Shown: piece after piece, positions 43,120-51,957 of the stretch
Layout: each line of letters starts with the position of its first letter
Position numbering within the stretch: position 1 is the first letter of the stretch
Origin: Puniceibacterium confluentis
Lineage (GTDB): Bacteria; Pseudomonadota; Alphaproteobacteria; Rhodobacterales; Rhodobacteraceae
Direction of reading: 5' to 3'
Assembly: GCF_007923445.1 (NCBI RefSeq)
Contig: NZ_VOJI01000010.1
Location: 1-64,000, forward strand
Length of the DNA stretch: 64,000 nt
Position numbers and translations under genes: made by a program
Notes under the pieces: model-generated
What the model was told of the DNA's origin: nothing
The model's database searches: none
What the model saw: only the letters and a program-made list of their open reading frames with translations

Positions 43120-43815
43120 ATGGCAGATACGACACAGAATTGGGATCGGCGGACCGGTGTGGATGTGGTCGCCAATCACCTGTACGAAGAAATCACGTCG
43201 CTGCGCCTGCTCCCCGGAACAAAGATATCCGAGGCTGACATCGCGGCCCGTTTCGGAGTGTCGCGTCAACCGGTGCGGGACGCATTCAGCCGCCTTGCAA
43301 ATCTGGACCTGCTGCTGATCCGTCCGCAAAAGGCGACCGAGGTAAAGCGGTTTTCGATGCGCTCGATCGAAAAGGCCCGTTTTGTCCGCGCCGCGGTGGA
43401 TTCCGAGGTCCTGCGCCGTGCGTCACGGCTCTGCGATGACAAGGGCGCCAAACAGCTTGAGACCAGCCTTGACCGGCAGCGCGCCCTGCTGACCACCCGG
43501 TCCGATCACCGCGCGTTCAACGCGCTTGACTACGAGTTTCACAAGTTGCTGTGTGAAATCGCCGGAGTCGGTTACGCCTTTGACATCATCACCGAGGCAA
43601 AGGCCAAGGTCGACCGGCTCTGTGTGCTCGGTCTGTCACAAGAGGACCGGCTGCCCACCCTGATCGACGACCATGAAAAAATCGCGGCCATGGTCATCGC
43701 TGGCAAGGCCGAAGAGGCGGTGGAGATCGGCATGCTGCATCTGTCCCGCCTTGATTCAACGATCGAGTCGATCCAGCAGCACAACGCCGCCTATTTCGAG
43801 TCCGACGAAGACTAG
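43120..43815 (+). CDS. GntR-family regulator (FCD type) of the oligouronate locus
   Basis: 231 residues from the ATG at 43120, with GGAG nine bases upstream; a GTG at 43111 is the alternative. The winged helix includes YEEITSLRLLPGTKISEADIAARFGVSRQPVRDAFSRLANLDLLLIRPQKATEV. The FCD domain has ARFVRAAVDSEVLRRA, ALDYEFHKLLCEIAGV and IDDHEKIAAMVIAGKAEEAVEIGMLHL. It follows the enolase gene by 81 bp in the same direction. It is the obvious protein to bind the CTGGTATACTAGT sites at 41707-41743 and 43967-43983. Confidence 0.9.
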   Translation: MADTTQNWDRRTGVDVVANHLYEEITSLRLLPGTKISEADIAARFGVSRQPVRDAFSRLANLDLLLIRPQKATEVKRFSMRSIEKARFVRAAVDSEVLRRASRLCDDKGAKQLETSLDRQRALLTTRSDHRAFNALDYEFHKLLCEIAGVGYAFDIITEAKAKVDRLCVLGLSQEDRLPTLIDDHEKIAAMVIAGKAEEAVEIGMLHLSRLDSTIESIQQHNAAYFESDED

Positions 43816-43966
43816 ACGACCCCCGCCGGGCGCCCGTCCTGCGCTTTTGCCACGTTTGCAGCGGATGCGCCGACATTCGCGGCAGCGGACGCGCTGCGCG
43901 TTGCACATCAGCACTCTGCGCACCGGAAAACCTGTCCGCGGACGGAATTTTGCCTTCCAAACATTA

Positions 43967-43983
43967 CAATACTAGTATACCAG
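43967..43983. promoter_or_regulatory. GntR operator site 3, upstream of the TRAP relic
   Basis: On the minus strand it reads CTGGTATACTAGTATTG, sharing 13 bp exactly with site 1. It overlaps a plausible -10 box (TAGTAT, 43973-43978) that is 17 bp from TTGCCT (43950-43955), about 95 bp before the start of the broken TRAP gene. Confidence 0.75.
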
Positions 43984-44076
43984 ATTGCAGAACGTGTCGT
44001 TTCGGCTGTGCCGACCCGGTCCGCCCGCTGCACCCCACCGGGGCCGCGAGCGCGAAAAAGGGATCAGGGAGCAACC

Positions 44077-44426
44077 ATGAACTTTTGTAAAACTCGGGTA
44101 AATCTCGCCGCTTTTGGTGCGGCACTGACGTTTTTGCGACTGCCACATCGCCGACCGAGCAGCGCGACCGGAACATCCATGTCGCGGGTGATCCGGTGTC
44201 CGTCACGATGAAGGGCTTTGCCAGCGAAGTCGCGGGCAGGACCGGAGGCAGGATCACCGCCAGGACCTATCCCAACGGCGCTCCGGGCGCTCAGACCGAC
44301 CACAATGTCGACGGCATGAAAGTCCGCGTCCTGAGCAACAAACGGTCCGTGACGATGGTCGAGGCGACGTGCGGCAACGCCGTTCCGATGGCCTTTGGCG
44401 ATGTTTCCCAGCCGCTGAGGGCCTAG
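44077..44426 (+). pseudogene. Relic of a TRAP transporter substrate-binding protein (DctP type)
   Basis: ATG at 44077 after AGGGAG opens MNFCKTRVNLAAFGAALTF, a signal peptide. A frameshift at the T-run near 44130 shifts the frame. The continuation reads ATATSPTEQRDRNIHVAGDP and then PVSVTMKGFASEVAGRTGGRITARTYPNGAPGAQTDH, typical of a DctP N-terminus. It then jumps to GMKVRVLSNKRSVTMVEATCGNAVPMAFGDVSQPL, which belongs some 80 residues further on in an intact DctP. The C-terminal half is missing. It therefore has a frameshift, an internal deletion and a C-terminal loss. It still has a ribosome site and the GntR operator upstream. Confidence 0.75.
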
Positions 44427-44567
44427 ATGACGCCGCGATCACGCTTTGTCCGCACCATCGAGTCCCGGCTCGAAATCGTCCGCCGCCTCTGCATGAGCAT
44501 TGCCGCTGTGGCGCTGGACGTGCTGATCGCCGACATCTGTGCCCCAGTGAGGCCACAGTGCCGCTGA
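44427..44567 (+). pseudogene. Possible remnant of the TRAP small permease (DctQ)
   Basis: A 46-codon frame (MTPRSRFVRTIESRLEIVRR then a hydrophobic LCMSIAAVALDVLIADI) begins one base after the dctP relic stop. A basic start followed by one membrane-like helix resembles the first helix of DctQ proteins, and the order fits a decayed dctPQ(M) operon. Too short to be sure. Confidence 0.4.
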
Positions 44568-44591
44568 CCTCTGACCAAAAGGAATTGCACC

Positions 44592-45947
44592 TTGACCACG
44601 GCTGACGCGGGACAACCGCTGTCGCCGGTCCGGGCCATCTTTGACATGGCCTGGCCGATGACCCTGCGGGCGATGATGTTGCACGGGATCGTTGTGATCG
44701 ACGCCCTGCTGATCGCCGGCCTGGGGGAAGAGGCGCTGGCGGCGATGGGGCTTGCCGGTGCCATCGGCGGGCTGCTTCTGGGTGTTCTGCTGGCGTTTTC
44801 GCAGGCCACGCAGATCCTCGTGGCACAGGGCTTTGGCACCGGCCAGCCGGTCGCGCTCAAGACCGGGTTCTGGTGCGGGCTGATCATCAACCTTGGCGCC
44901 GCGCTGATCGGGCTGGGCGCGGCGCTGGTGCTTGCGGCGCCGATCATCGACGGCGGCGCGCATACGCCCTGGATCGGATCCGAGGCGAAACGCTATCTGG
45001 CGGCCTTCACCCTCGTCGTGCTGGCCGAGGCCGCCGGGCAAAGCCTGTCGGCGCATTTCAACGGCTGCGGCGAGACAAGGCAGCCGTTCTACAGCTATCT
45101 TTTCGCGGTCCCGGTCAACATCGTCGTCAGCCTTGTGCTGATCTACGGACTGTTCGGGTTTCCCGCCCTCGGCGTGATGGGCGCCGCCCTGGGCAGCGCG
45201 GTTTCCGCCCTGTTCCGCACCTGGTATCTCGCACACCACCTGATGCGGATGAACGGCCGGTCCCTGCGGGTGCCGGGCTGGCTGCATGGCACGCTCTGGT
45301 GTGCCCTGCGTCGCCATCTGGCGTTTTCGCTGCCTGTCGCGGCGACCTTTATCAGCGCCCACCTTGCCAACAGCGTCTGCACGCTGATCTATGCCCGCCT
45401 CAGCGTCACCGACTTTGCCGCCATGACCCTGATCCAGCCGTGGATTCAGGTGGCGGGCACCTTTGGCATCTGCTGGGCGCAGGCCACCGGCATCCTGGTG
45501 GCGCAGTTCCTCGGCCGTGGCGCAAAGGGCGACATTCTGGATCATTTCCTGCGCCAGGCCTGGAGAGGCGCCTTTGTGGCCTCTGCGGTGGTGGCGGCGA
45601 TCTATCTTGGTGTCTGTCTGGCCTCGGGGTGGATCTACAGCGATCTTCAGCCGCAGACCCGCGCCGCACTGATGTTGTTTCTGCCGACGTTGCTGCTCCT
45701 GCCCTTTCCCAAGGGGTCAAACGCAATTTGCGGCAACACCCTGCGCGCGGGCGGCGAAACGATCTATGTGATGCACATCTTTGTCTGGTCGCAGTGGCTG
45801 TTCCGGGTGCCGGCGACCGCCGCGCTGGTCTTCATCGGTGCGCCGGTCGGCTGGGTCTTTTCTCTGGCCCTGATGGAGGAACTGGTCAAGTTCCCGCCCT
45901 TCCATCTGCGCCTGCTCAAAGGCCGCTGGAAACAGGGCATGAGCTGA
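44592..45947 (+). CDS. MATE-family efflux transporter
   Basis: 451 residues with a TTG start preceded by AAAAGGAATTGCACC. Twelve membrane segments in two halves are evident (first half FDMAWPMTLRAMMLHGIVVIDALLIAGLGEEALAAMGLAGAIGGLLLGV, second half LAFSLPVAATFISAHLANSVCTLIYARLSVTDFAAMTLIQPW). It would exchange Na+ or H+ for a small molecule, often a cationic drug or metabolite. It sits immediately after the TRAP relic and may have been joined to its promoter by the deletion that destroyed the TRAP genes. Substrate unknown. Confidence 0.88.
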   Translation: MTTADAGQPLSPVRAIFDMAWPMTLRAMMLHGIVVIDALLIAGLGEEALAAMGLAGAIGGLLLGVLLAFSQATQILVAQGFGTGQPVALKTGFWCGLIINLGAALIGLGAALVLAAPIIDGGAHTPWIGSEAKRYLAAFTLVVLAEAAGQSLSAHFNGCGETRQPFYSYLFAVPVNIVVSLVLIYGLFGFPALGVMGAALGSAVSALFRTWYLAHHLMRMNGRSLRVPGWLHGTLWCALRRHLAFSLPVAATFISAHLANSVCTLIYARLSVTDFAAMTLIQPWIQVAGTFGICWAQATGILVAQFLGRGAKGDILDHFLRQAWRGAFVASAVVAAIYLGVCLASGWIYSDLQPQTRAALMLFLPTLLLLPFPKGSNAICGNTLRAGGETIYVMHIFVWSQWLFRVPATAALVFIGAPVGWVFSLALMEELVKFPPFHLRLLKGRWKQGMS

Positions 45948-46513
45948 ACCCGGTCGCAGGCGACCGCCCCCCCCCGGGTGACATGCACGAAGCATGGCGC
46001 ACCTGCGCGCGGGGCACGGTCGCAGACACCGGTCTTTTTGGCCATTTCCCCGACCGGACATGGCCAACAGCCCATTCTGCAAGCGCTGCCGGCTCGGGCC
46101 GAAAAGCGATGAGCCTTGGCACCTTCCCGCAGCCGATGCACCGGTGGATCGGTTTCGACAGAGGTGGCAGGGTGCGGAACGGCCTGCATCGTTCTGCCGG
46201 GTTTCGCGGTGCAACAGCCGGTGATCACGGGGCGCGCTCCACCCTATTGCCCATGTATATCAATGGGTTGCGGTTCACTGGCACATGCAACGGACCCCCG
46301 GCGGCCCATAGGAGCGGCTGGCGGCATGCTGTGTCCTGTAGGTGTCGGCGCCCGAATTTCAATGCCGTGACCGTTTTGGAGTTTGACAGAACCTCACCTT
46401 CCTTTCTACGACTTAGGGCATAAAAACATCGTGTCCGGTCGACAGACGGGATGGCGGCCAATGGCGCGCCGTTCTGCATTCGGCACCGGGCGGCCCGAGC
46501 AAAGAGAGCAGCC
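45948..46513. other. 566-bp intergenic region upstream of the RTX gene
   Basis: No reading frame here looks like a gene. A consensus TTGACA at 46383-46388 with a weak TACGAC (46407-46412, 18-bp spacer) about 100 bp before the ATG is a candidate RTX promoter. CCCAT-N8-ATGGG (46250-46267) is a minor inverted repeat. Confidence 0.45.
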
Positions 46514-49500
46514 ATGTCCCGCATCACCGCCCATACCGCCTCTGGTCTTTCGAAATCCGTAACCGCCGACAATGCAGATGACCGGTCTCCGGAACCTGAT
46601 CCCGGGACACCGGACGGTGCCCTGGTGAAGCAGGCGCTGTTTCTGGGCACCAGTCAGGCGGACAGTCTGATCGGCGGCGATGAAAACGACCAGATATTCG
46701 GTGACGCGCAGGACGATACCCTGTCCGGCGGGCTGGGGGATGACTTTGTATCGGGCTGGAGCGGCAACGATCTGCTGTATCTCAGCCAGGGGATGGACAC
46801 ACTGTCCGGCGGAACGGGCAGCGACACCCTTTCGGCCTTCGAACTGACCGAAGGCGTGGTGATCACGCTGGACGACAGCGACCCCAACAGCGACGACTAT
46901 GGCGCGGGCAGCTATGTATCTGGAACGGCCTCGGGGACGTTCACCGGGATCGAGGCGTTGGTGGGCACCGTCTCGGCCGATACTCTGACCGGTGGGCGCG
47001 GTGCGGATATCCTGACCGGCGGGCTGGGCGATGACGTGATCCGCGGCGGAGCCGGCGCGGACCGGGTTATCATCGCCGCCGATATACAGTCTGTCACCAT
47101 CTACCACACCGAAACCGGGGGATACCGGGTTCTTTCGGTCGACGGCGACGATCTGTTTGACGGCATCGAACAGTTTGATTTCATGGTCGGCGATATTCTG
47201 ACCGCCAGCCTGGATGTCCTGGCGATGGATCTGATCGCAAGGCCCGCCCCGGTCAACGGCAACCTCACCCCGCAGCCGACAATCAGCGGAACCGCAGAAA
47301 GCGACACGCTGACCGGCACCGCTGCGGCGGACACCATATCCGGTGACGGTGGCGACGACCTGATCACCGGCGCGGCCAACAATGATTTTCTGATCGGCGG
47401 CGCGGGCAACGACCGTCTGGATGGCGGCGGCGGATCGGATTCGCTCTTTGGCGGCCTGGGTGACGACACCCTGCTGCTGAGCACCGGCAGCGACGTGCTG
47501 TACGGTGATCTGCCCCTGCCCCTGCCGCCGCAGGACGAGGGCATCGACACGCTGGATGCCACCTCGGCCGAACTTCAGGCCCTGCTCGAAAACGGCCACG
47601 ACCTGAACGGCAACACGGCCGGGATTCAGGTCACCTTTACCGGGGACGGTGACGGGCTGGTCGAGGCGCCGACCTACGTGATGGTGGACGACGGCACCGG
47701 CCCCGTGCCGGAACGGGTCGAAACGCTGGCCAGTCTGCGCGGCATCGAGGTGGTGCTTGGCACCGTCCACGACGACACGCTCACCGGTCACGACGGCTCT
47801 GAAACCCTGCGCGGTGGCGCGGGCGACGATCTGCTGACCGCAGGTGCAGGGGATGACCTGCTGGACGGCGGTGCCGGCAACGACACCCTGCGTCTGGGCG
47901 AGGGGTTGGACACCGTGCTTGGCGGCGACGGTATCGACCAGATGAGCGGCTCGTTGCTGGAACAGGGGCTGGTGGTCACGGTCACGTCGGGCAACACCGC
48001 GGTGGGCAGTTCCGGCAGCTTTGCCACCGGCGACGCCGTCAATACCTTTTCGGGGATCGAAATCTTTGAAGGTTCCTCGCTCGCCGACAGAATGACCGGC
48101 GGCGCGGCCAACGAGACGATGATCGGCGGCGCCGGCGACGACACCCTGTCCGGCGGGGCCGGCACCGACGTGGCGGTGATCGGTGCCAGCTTTCTGCAAA
48201 GTTCGATCTACCGCACGGAAACCGGACTGCGCATCGTCTCGGACCAGGGCAATGACCTCTACACCGGGTTCGAAACCTTTGCCTTCCGCAATGTGACACT
48301 CGGGCTCGCCGACATACTGCAGGTGGCGCTGCCGGATCCGGATGACGGCAGCTTTGTCCCGGTGCCCGACAATTACATCAGCGGCACCAACAGCGACGAT
48401 ACCCTGACCGGGACGGACCTGTTCGACCAGATAGACGGTGCCGGCGGCAACGACCTGATCCGCGGCGACAGTGGCGGGGACGTGCTGATCGGTGGCAGCG
48501 GCAATGACACTCTGGACGGACAGGACGGGGCGGACACGCTGTTCGGCGGCCTGGGCAACGACCTGCTGATCCTGAGCCGGGGCGAAGACAGGCTGTTTGG
48601 CGATCTGGCGGTGGATGTCGCGGATGCGGGCATCGACACCCTTGATGGCGGAGGCGCCGGGCTTGGCGCGGTTCTGGGGGGCATGGGCCTGCAGATCACC
48701 TTCAGCGCCGACGGCGACGGCACGGTGATTGCCAACGGAACCTCCGACCTGTCACCCTTGGCCGACACGATCAGCAGCTTCGAGGGAATCGAGGTCGTGC
48801 TCGGCTCGGCCAATGGCGACACCATCACCGGCAATGTCGGCAGCGAAACGCTGCGCGGCGCATCGGGTGACGATGTGCTGAGCGCTGGCGCCGGGGCCGA
48901 TCTGCTGGACGGTGGTGCGGGCAACGACACGCTGTATGTCGGCTCTGGCGCCGACAGCCTGTTGGGCGGCGCGGGACGCGACATGTTCTCGGGCGCGCAA
49001 CTGACCGGGCCGCTGACCCTGACCGTGTCCCAGTCCGACCCACAGGCGGGCAGTTATACATTCGGGACCGCGACCGGACTTTTCACCGGGATCGAAGTGT
49101 TCGAGGGCTCGGATTTTGGCGACACGCTGACCGGCGGCGCGGGCGCCGACACCTTCCTGGGCGGCCTGGGCAACGACGTCATCGACGGTGGCGCAGGCAG
49201 CGACGTGGCGGTGATCGGCGTGGACCTGCTGGACGCGGACATTTACAGCACCGACTCGGGCTTTCGCATCGTCTCGGCGCAGGGCGACGACCGCTATTCC
49301 GGGATCGAGACATTCATCTTTGACGACGTATCGCTGGACATCACCGATATCACCCAGATCGCCGCGCCCGAGAACGACTTCAACTCTCCGGGCACCGGTT
49401 CGGGCAGCGACACCGTTGACGCCAGTCCGTTGGAGGATGTGCTCGCTCCGGTCGGAGACGCCATCACCAGCCGCAGCGATCCGGCGATTGCTAGCGCGCT

Positions 49501-51418
49501 GTTCGCCCAGGGCGGCGTCACGCTGGACAGCATCGCATATGTCGGTGCGCCGGACGCGATCGGACTGCTGCCCGGGGGGTATCTCATCACCGACGGCACC
49601 ACCTCGGTCGGGATCGACAACGGCATCTTCCTGTCCACCGGCGGCGGGCCCGGCTGGCAGAACACGACCGGCAGCTATAGCATCAACAACCGCACCGCCG
49701 GCAGCGACCTGCTTGACCAGGCTGCCGCAGAGATCTTTGCCACAGCACCCACCACCAACGACGCCGCCGTCCTGACCTTCACCTTCGAGGGGCACGAACT
49801 GGGCGGGCTGTCCACCCTGAGCCTTGATCTGTTCATCGGGTCGGACGAATACCTCGGACCTGTGCAGGGACTGTTCGTCGATTTCACCGCCATCATCGTC
49901 AACGGCGTGAACTACGGCCCCTACATCAATGACCCTGACCGGAACCTGGCCACCATAAACGACAGCACCACCACCCCGGGTGCCTATATTAGCAATGCCG
50001 ACAAGACCTTTGACACCGAATATGACGGCTTTACCGGGCTTCTGACGGTGCTGGCGCCGGTGCAGCAGGGGACGAACACCGTGGTCATCGGCATCGCCGA
50101 CACCGGCGACAGCGCTTACGATTCCGGCCTGTTTGTCGGCAATCTGGCGGCATCCGATGTTCGCACCTTTGGCAGCTTCGTCAATGTCACCGGCACCAGC
50201 CGGGCGGATCAGATCCGACTGGGCACCACGCCGGAGATCGTCGAACTGGCGGGTGGACGCGACACTGTCAGCGGCACGCTGGCCCAGGTCGACAAGGACG
50301 TGATCACCGGCTGGGCGGACGACGACAGACTGATCTACACCCAGAGCTTCGACGTTTCGGCACTCCGCATCGAGTCGGATGCGCGCACCGCCGTTCTGAC
50401 CGTCGATACCGACGGCGATGGCACGGCCGAGGCGGTGACCACTCTTGTCGGTGACTTCAGCCGGGCAGAGTTTGTGGTGACGGCGGTCGATGGCACCGTT
50501 CAGGTGGCGACCGTCGGAACCCTGACCGATCCCCCCGTCATCCTCACCGGCTCCGCTGGCGACGAGACGATCACCGGCGGGTCCGCCGGCGATCTGATCA
50601 ACGGCGGCGACGGCAATGACAGGATTGACGGTGGCGAAGGCAACGACAGGCTGGCGGGCGGCGATGGCAACGACACCGTCCGGGGCGGCTTTGGCAGTGA
50701 CCAACTGGGCGGCGGGTCGGGGAACGACCTTGTCGACGGCGGCGAAGGCAATGATTCGCTGGGCGGCGGCCTTGGCGACGATGTCATCATTGGCGGCCTG
50801 GGCAACGATGTGATCGGCGGCGGCGAGGGCCGGGACAGTGTGCAGGCAGGCGCGGGCGCGGATGCCGTCAGCGGCGGCGCGGACGACGACGTGCTGGACG
50901 GGATGTCGGGCAACGACACGGTTGCCGGAAGCTTTGGCAACGACGTTGTCTATGGCGGTGCGGGTGACGATTCGCTGGGTGGCGGCACCGGGCGCGATAC
51001 ACTTTATGCAGGCGAAGGCGACGACACCCTCGGCGGCGGCGAGGGCGACGATGTGCTCTACGGCGTGGCCGGGTCGAACTTCCTGGCTGGCGGTGGCCGC
51101 AACGATCTGATCATCGGAGGCACCGGCACCGACAGCATCAATGGCGGCACCGGCAATGACACGCTGTTCGGCGGCGAAGGCAGGGACCTGTTCATCTTCA
51201 ATGCGCTGCGCGTCGGCGAGATCGACACCATCGACGATTTCACGGTCGGCGAAGATCAGATCCGCCTGACAGGGGTCCAGTCCTTTGCCGCGCTGAACCT
51301 GAGCGCGATCGAGATCTACGACGGCGTCGGTGTCGAAATCAGCGTATCGGGCCATATCATCCAGCTCGCCGGCGTCACCGCGACGCAACTGGACGCAGGC
51401 GACTTCCTGTTCGGCTGA
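46514..51418 (+). CDS. Large RTX calcium-binding protein with choice-of-anchor-L domain, type I secreted
   Basis: 1634 residues from the ATG at 46514 after AAAGAGAGCAGCC; there is no Sec signal. Three homologous modules (about residues 46-240, 256-603, 621-950) combine GGxGxDxL nonapeptide stretches with a repeated beta segment (pattern TGIEVFEGS...DTLTGG and IYRTETGLRIVSDQGND). A choice-of-anchor-L-like domain spans about 970-1219 (NGIFLSTGGG, GSDEYLGPVQGLFVDF, TTTPGAYISNADKTFDTEYDG, IGIADTGDSAYDS). A Ca-binding linker leads to a continuous RTX array (about 1345-1560). The C-terminus (GEIDTIDDFTVGEDQIRL...GDFLFG) is a type I secretion signal. Very acidic. Probably a secreted or surface-attached adhesin/matrix protein. 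No TolC/HlyBD genes are nearby. Confidence 0.9.
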   Translation: MSRITAHTASGLSKSVTADNADDRSPEPDPGTPDGALVKQALFLGTSQADSLIGGDENDQIFGDAQDDTLSGGLGDDFVSGWSGNDLLYLSQGMDTLSGGTGSDTLSAFELTEGVVITLDDSDPNSDDYGAGSYVSGTASGTFTGIEALVGTVSADTLTGGRGADILTGGLGDDVIRGGAGADRVIIAADIQSVTIYHTETGGYRVLSVDGDDLFDGIEQFDFMVGDILTASLDVLAMDLIARPAPVNGNLTPQPTISGTAESDTLTGTAAADTISGDGGDDLITGAANNDFLIGGAGNDRLDGGGGSDSLFGGLGDDTLLLSTGSDVLYGDLPLPLPPQDEGIDTLDATSAELQALLENGHDLNGNTAGIQVTFTGDGDGLVEAPTYVMVDDGTGPVPERVETLASLRGIEVVLGTVHDDTLTGHDGSETLRGGAGDDLLTAGAGDDLLDGGAGNDTLRLGEGLDTVLGGDGIDQMSGSLLEQGLVVTVTSGNTAVGSSGSFATGDAVNTFSGIEIFEGSSLADRMTGGAANETMIGGAGDDTLSGGAGTDVAVIGASFLQSSIYRTETGLRIVSDQGNDLYTGFETFAFRNVTLGLADILQVALPDPDDGSFVPVPDNYISGTNSDDTLTGTDLFDQIDGAGGNDLIRGDSGGDVLIGGSGNDTLDGQDGADTLFGGLGNDLLILSRGEDRLFGDLAVDVADAGIDTLDGGGAGLGAVLGGMGLQITFSADGDGTVIANGTSDLSPLADTISSFEGIEVVLGSANGDTITGNVGSETLRGASGDDVLSAGAGADLLDGGAGNDTLYVGSGADSLLGGAGRDMFSGAQLTGPLTLTVSQSDPQAGSYTFGTATGLFTGIEVFEGSDFGDTLTGGAGADTFLGGLGNDVIDGGAGSDVAVIGVDLLDADIYSTDSGFRIVSAQGDDRYSGIETFIFDDVSLDITDITQIAAPENDFNSPGTGSGSDTVDASPLEDVLAPVGDAITSRSDPAIASALFAQGGVTLDSIAYVGAPDAIGLLPGGYLITDGTTSVGIDNGIFLSTGGGPGWQNTTGSYSINNRTAGSDLLDQAAAEIFATAPTTNDAAVLTFTFEGHELGGLSTLSLDLFIGSDEYLGPVQGLFVDFTAIIVNGVNYGPYINDPDRNLATINDSTTTPGAYISNADKTFDTEYDGFTGLLTVLAPVQQGTNTVVIGIADTGDSAYDSGLFVGNLAASDVRTFGSFVNVTGTSRADQIRLGTTPEIVELAGGRDTVSGTLAQVDKDVITGWADDDRLIYTQSFDVSALRIESDARTAVLTVDTDGDGTAEAVTTLVGDFSRAEFVVTAVDGTVQVATVGTLTDPPVILTGSAGDETITGGSAGDLINGGDGNDRIDGGEGNDRLAGGDGNDTVRGGFGSDQLGGGSGNDLVDGGEGNDSLGGGLGDDVIIGGLGNDVIGGGEGRDSVQAGAGADAVSGGADDDVLDGMSGNDTVAGSFGNDVVYGGAGDDSLGGGTGRDTLYAGEGDDTLGGGEGDDVLYGVAGSNFLAGGGRNDLIIGGTGTDSINGGTGNDTLFGGEGRDLFIFNALRVGEIDTIDDFTVGEDQIRLTGVQSFAALNLSAIEIYDGVGVEISVSGHIIQLAGVTATQLDAGDFLFG

Positions 51419-51425
51419 GACGTCG

Positions 51426-51449
51426 CGGGGCCGGCTCCGACCGGCCCCG
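51426..51449 (+). terminator. Hairpin after the RTX gene
   Basis: CGGGGCCGG (51426-51434) / CCGGCCCCG (51441-51449) forms a 9-bp stem with a 6-nt loop, 8 bp past the stop codon. There is no T-run; transcript-end protection or factor-assisted termination. Confidence 0.65.
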
Positions 51450-51957
51450 TGCCTGAGCGACACCGCCCCACCCTGCCCTCACTGATCCATGGCGCGGACC
51501 TGCGCGCAGCGGTCTGCAAGACCGGTGGCGATGGCAACCGTGAATCTGGCGACACCCGGGAGCCAGTGGCATTGAACCGCGAATCCAACTGGCGAAGCCG
51601 GGCATCTAACTTCAATCACTGACCAGGGGGTTCCGGTCGACGGACCGGAGCGCCGCAGGGTTCCAGGCGCGCGGCGCTAACACCACGGCTCCTGTGCCGG
51701 GGGTCGTTCCCGAGGCACGCCCGCCGATTTCCGGCGACCAGCCCTGCGAGCTTTCCGGACCATTGCGCCTGATCTGGCCGGTGGGACGGGTTCCGGAGAT
51801 TGATAAGTTTTTTCTCGTGCCGGCAAAGTTTTTTGGATTGGACGCTGCCCCCGATGCAGGTGTCCGTTGCGGTGGAGCATTTGTCATGCCGAACCCTGGC
51901 CGCAGCACTGGAGATTCCCGGACCTTGCCGAAAAACGCCTCGTCTCACACACGGGCA
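51450..51957. other. 508-bp intergenic region with phased AAGTTTTTT repeats
   Basis: No gene is seen. AAGTTTTTT occurs at 51805-51813 and 51826-51834, starts 21 bp apart (two helical turns), within an otherwise GC-rich stretch. This may be a bent-DNA or protein-binding element; no partner is known. It lies downstream of both neighbouring genes. Confidence 0.4.

Noticed and set aside
46406-48199. Long minus-strand frames opposite the RTX gene (also 48752-51463)
   Set aside because: They mirror the repetitive RTX codons, giving artificial valine/alanine-rich repeats; the plus strand has the coherent RTX domains and secretion tail.
50545-51190. Regular short DNA repeats suggesting a CRISPR or satellite array
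   Set aside because: The periodicity is 27 bp and follows the RTX nonapeptide codons in frame, with no constant repeat and spacer structure. No CRISPR array was seen anywhere in the window.
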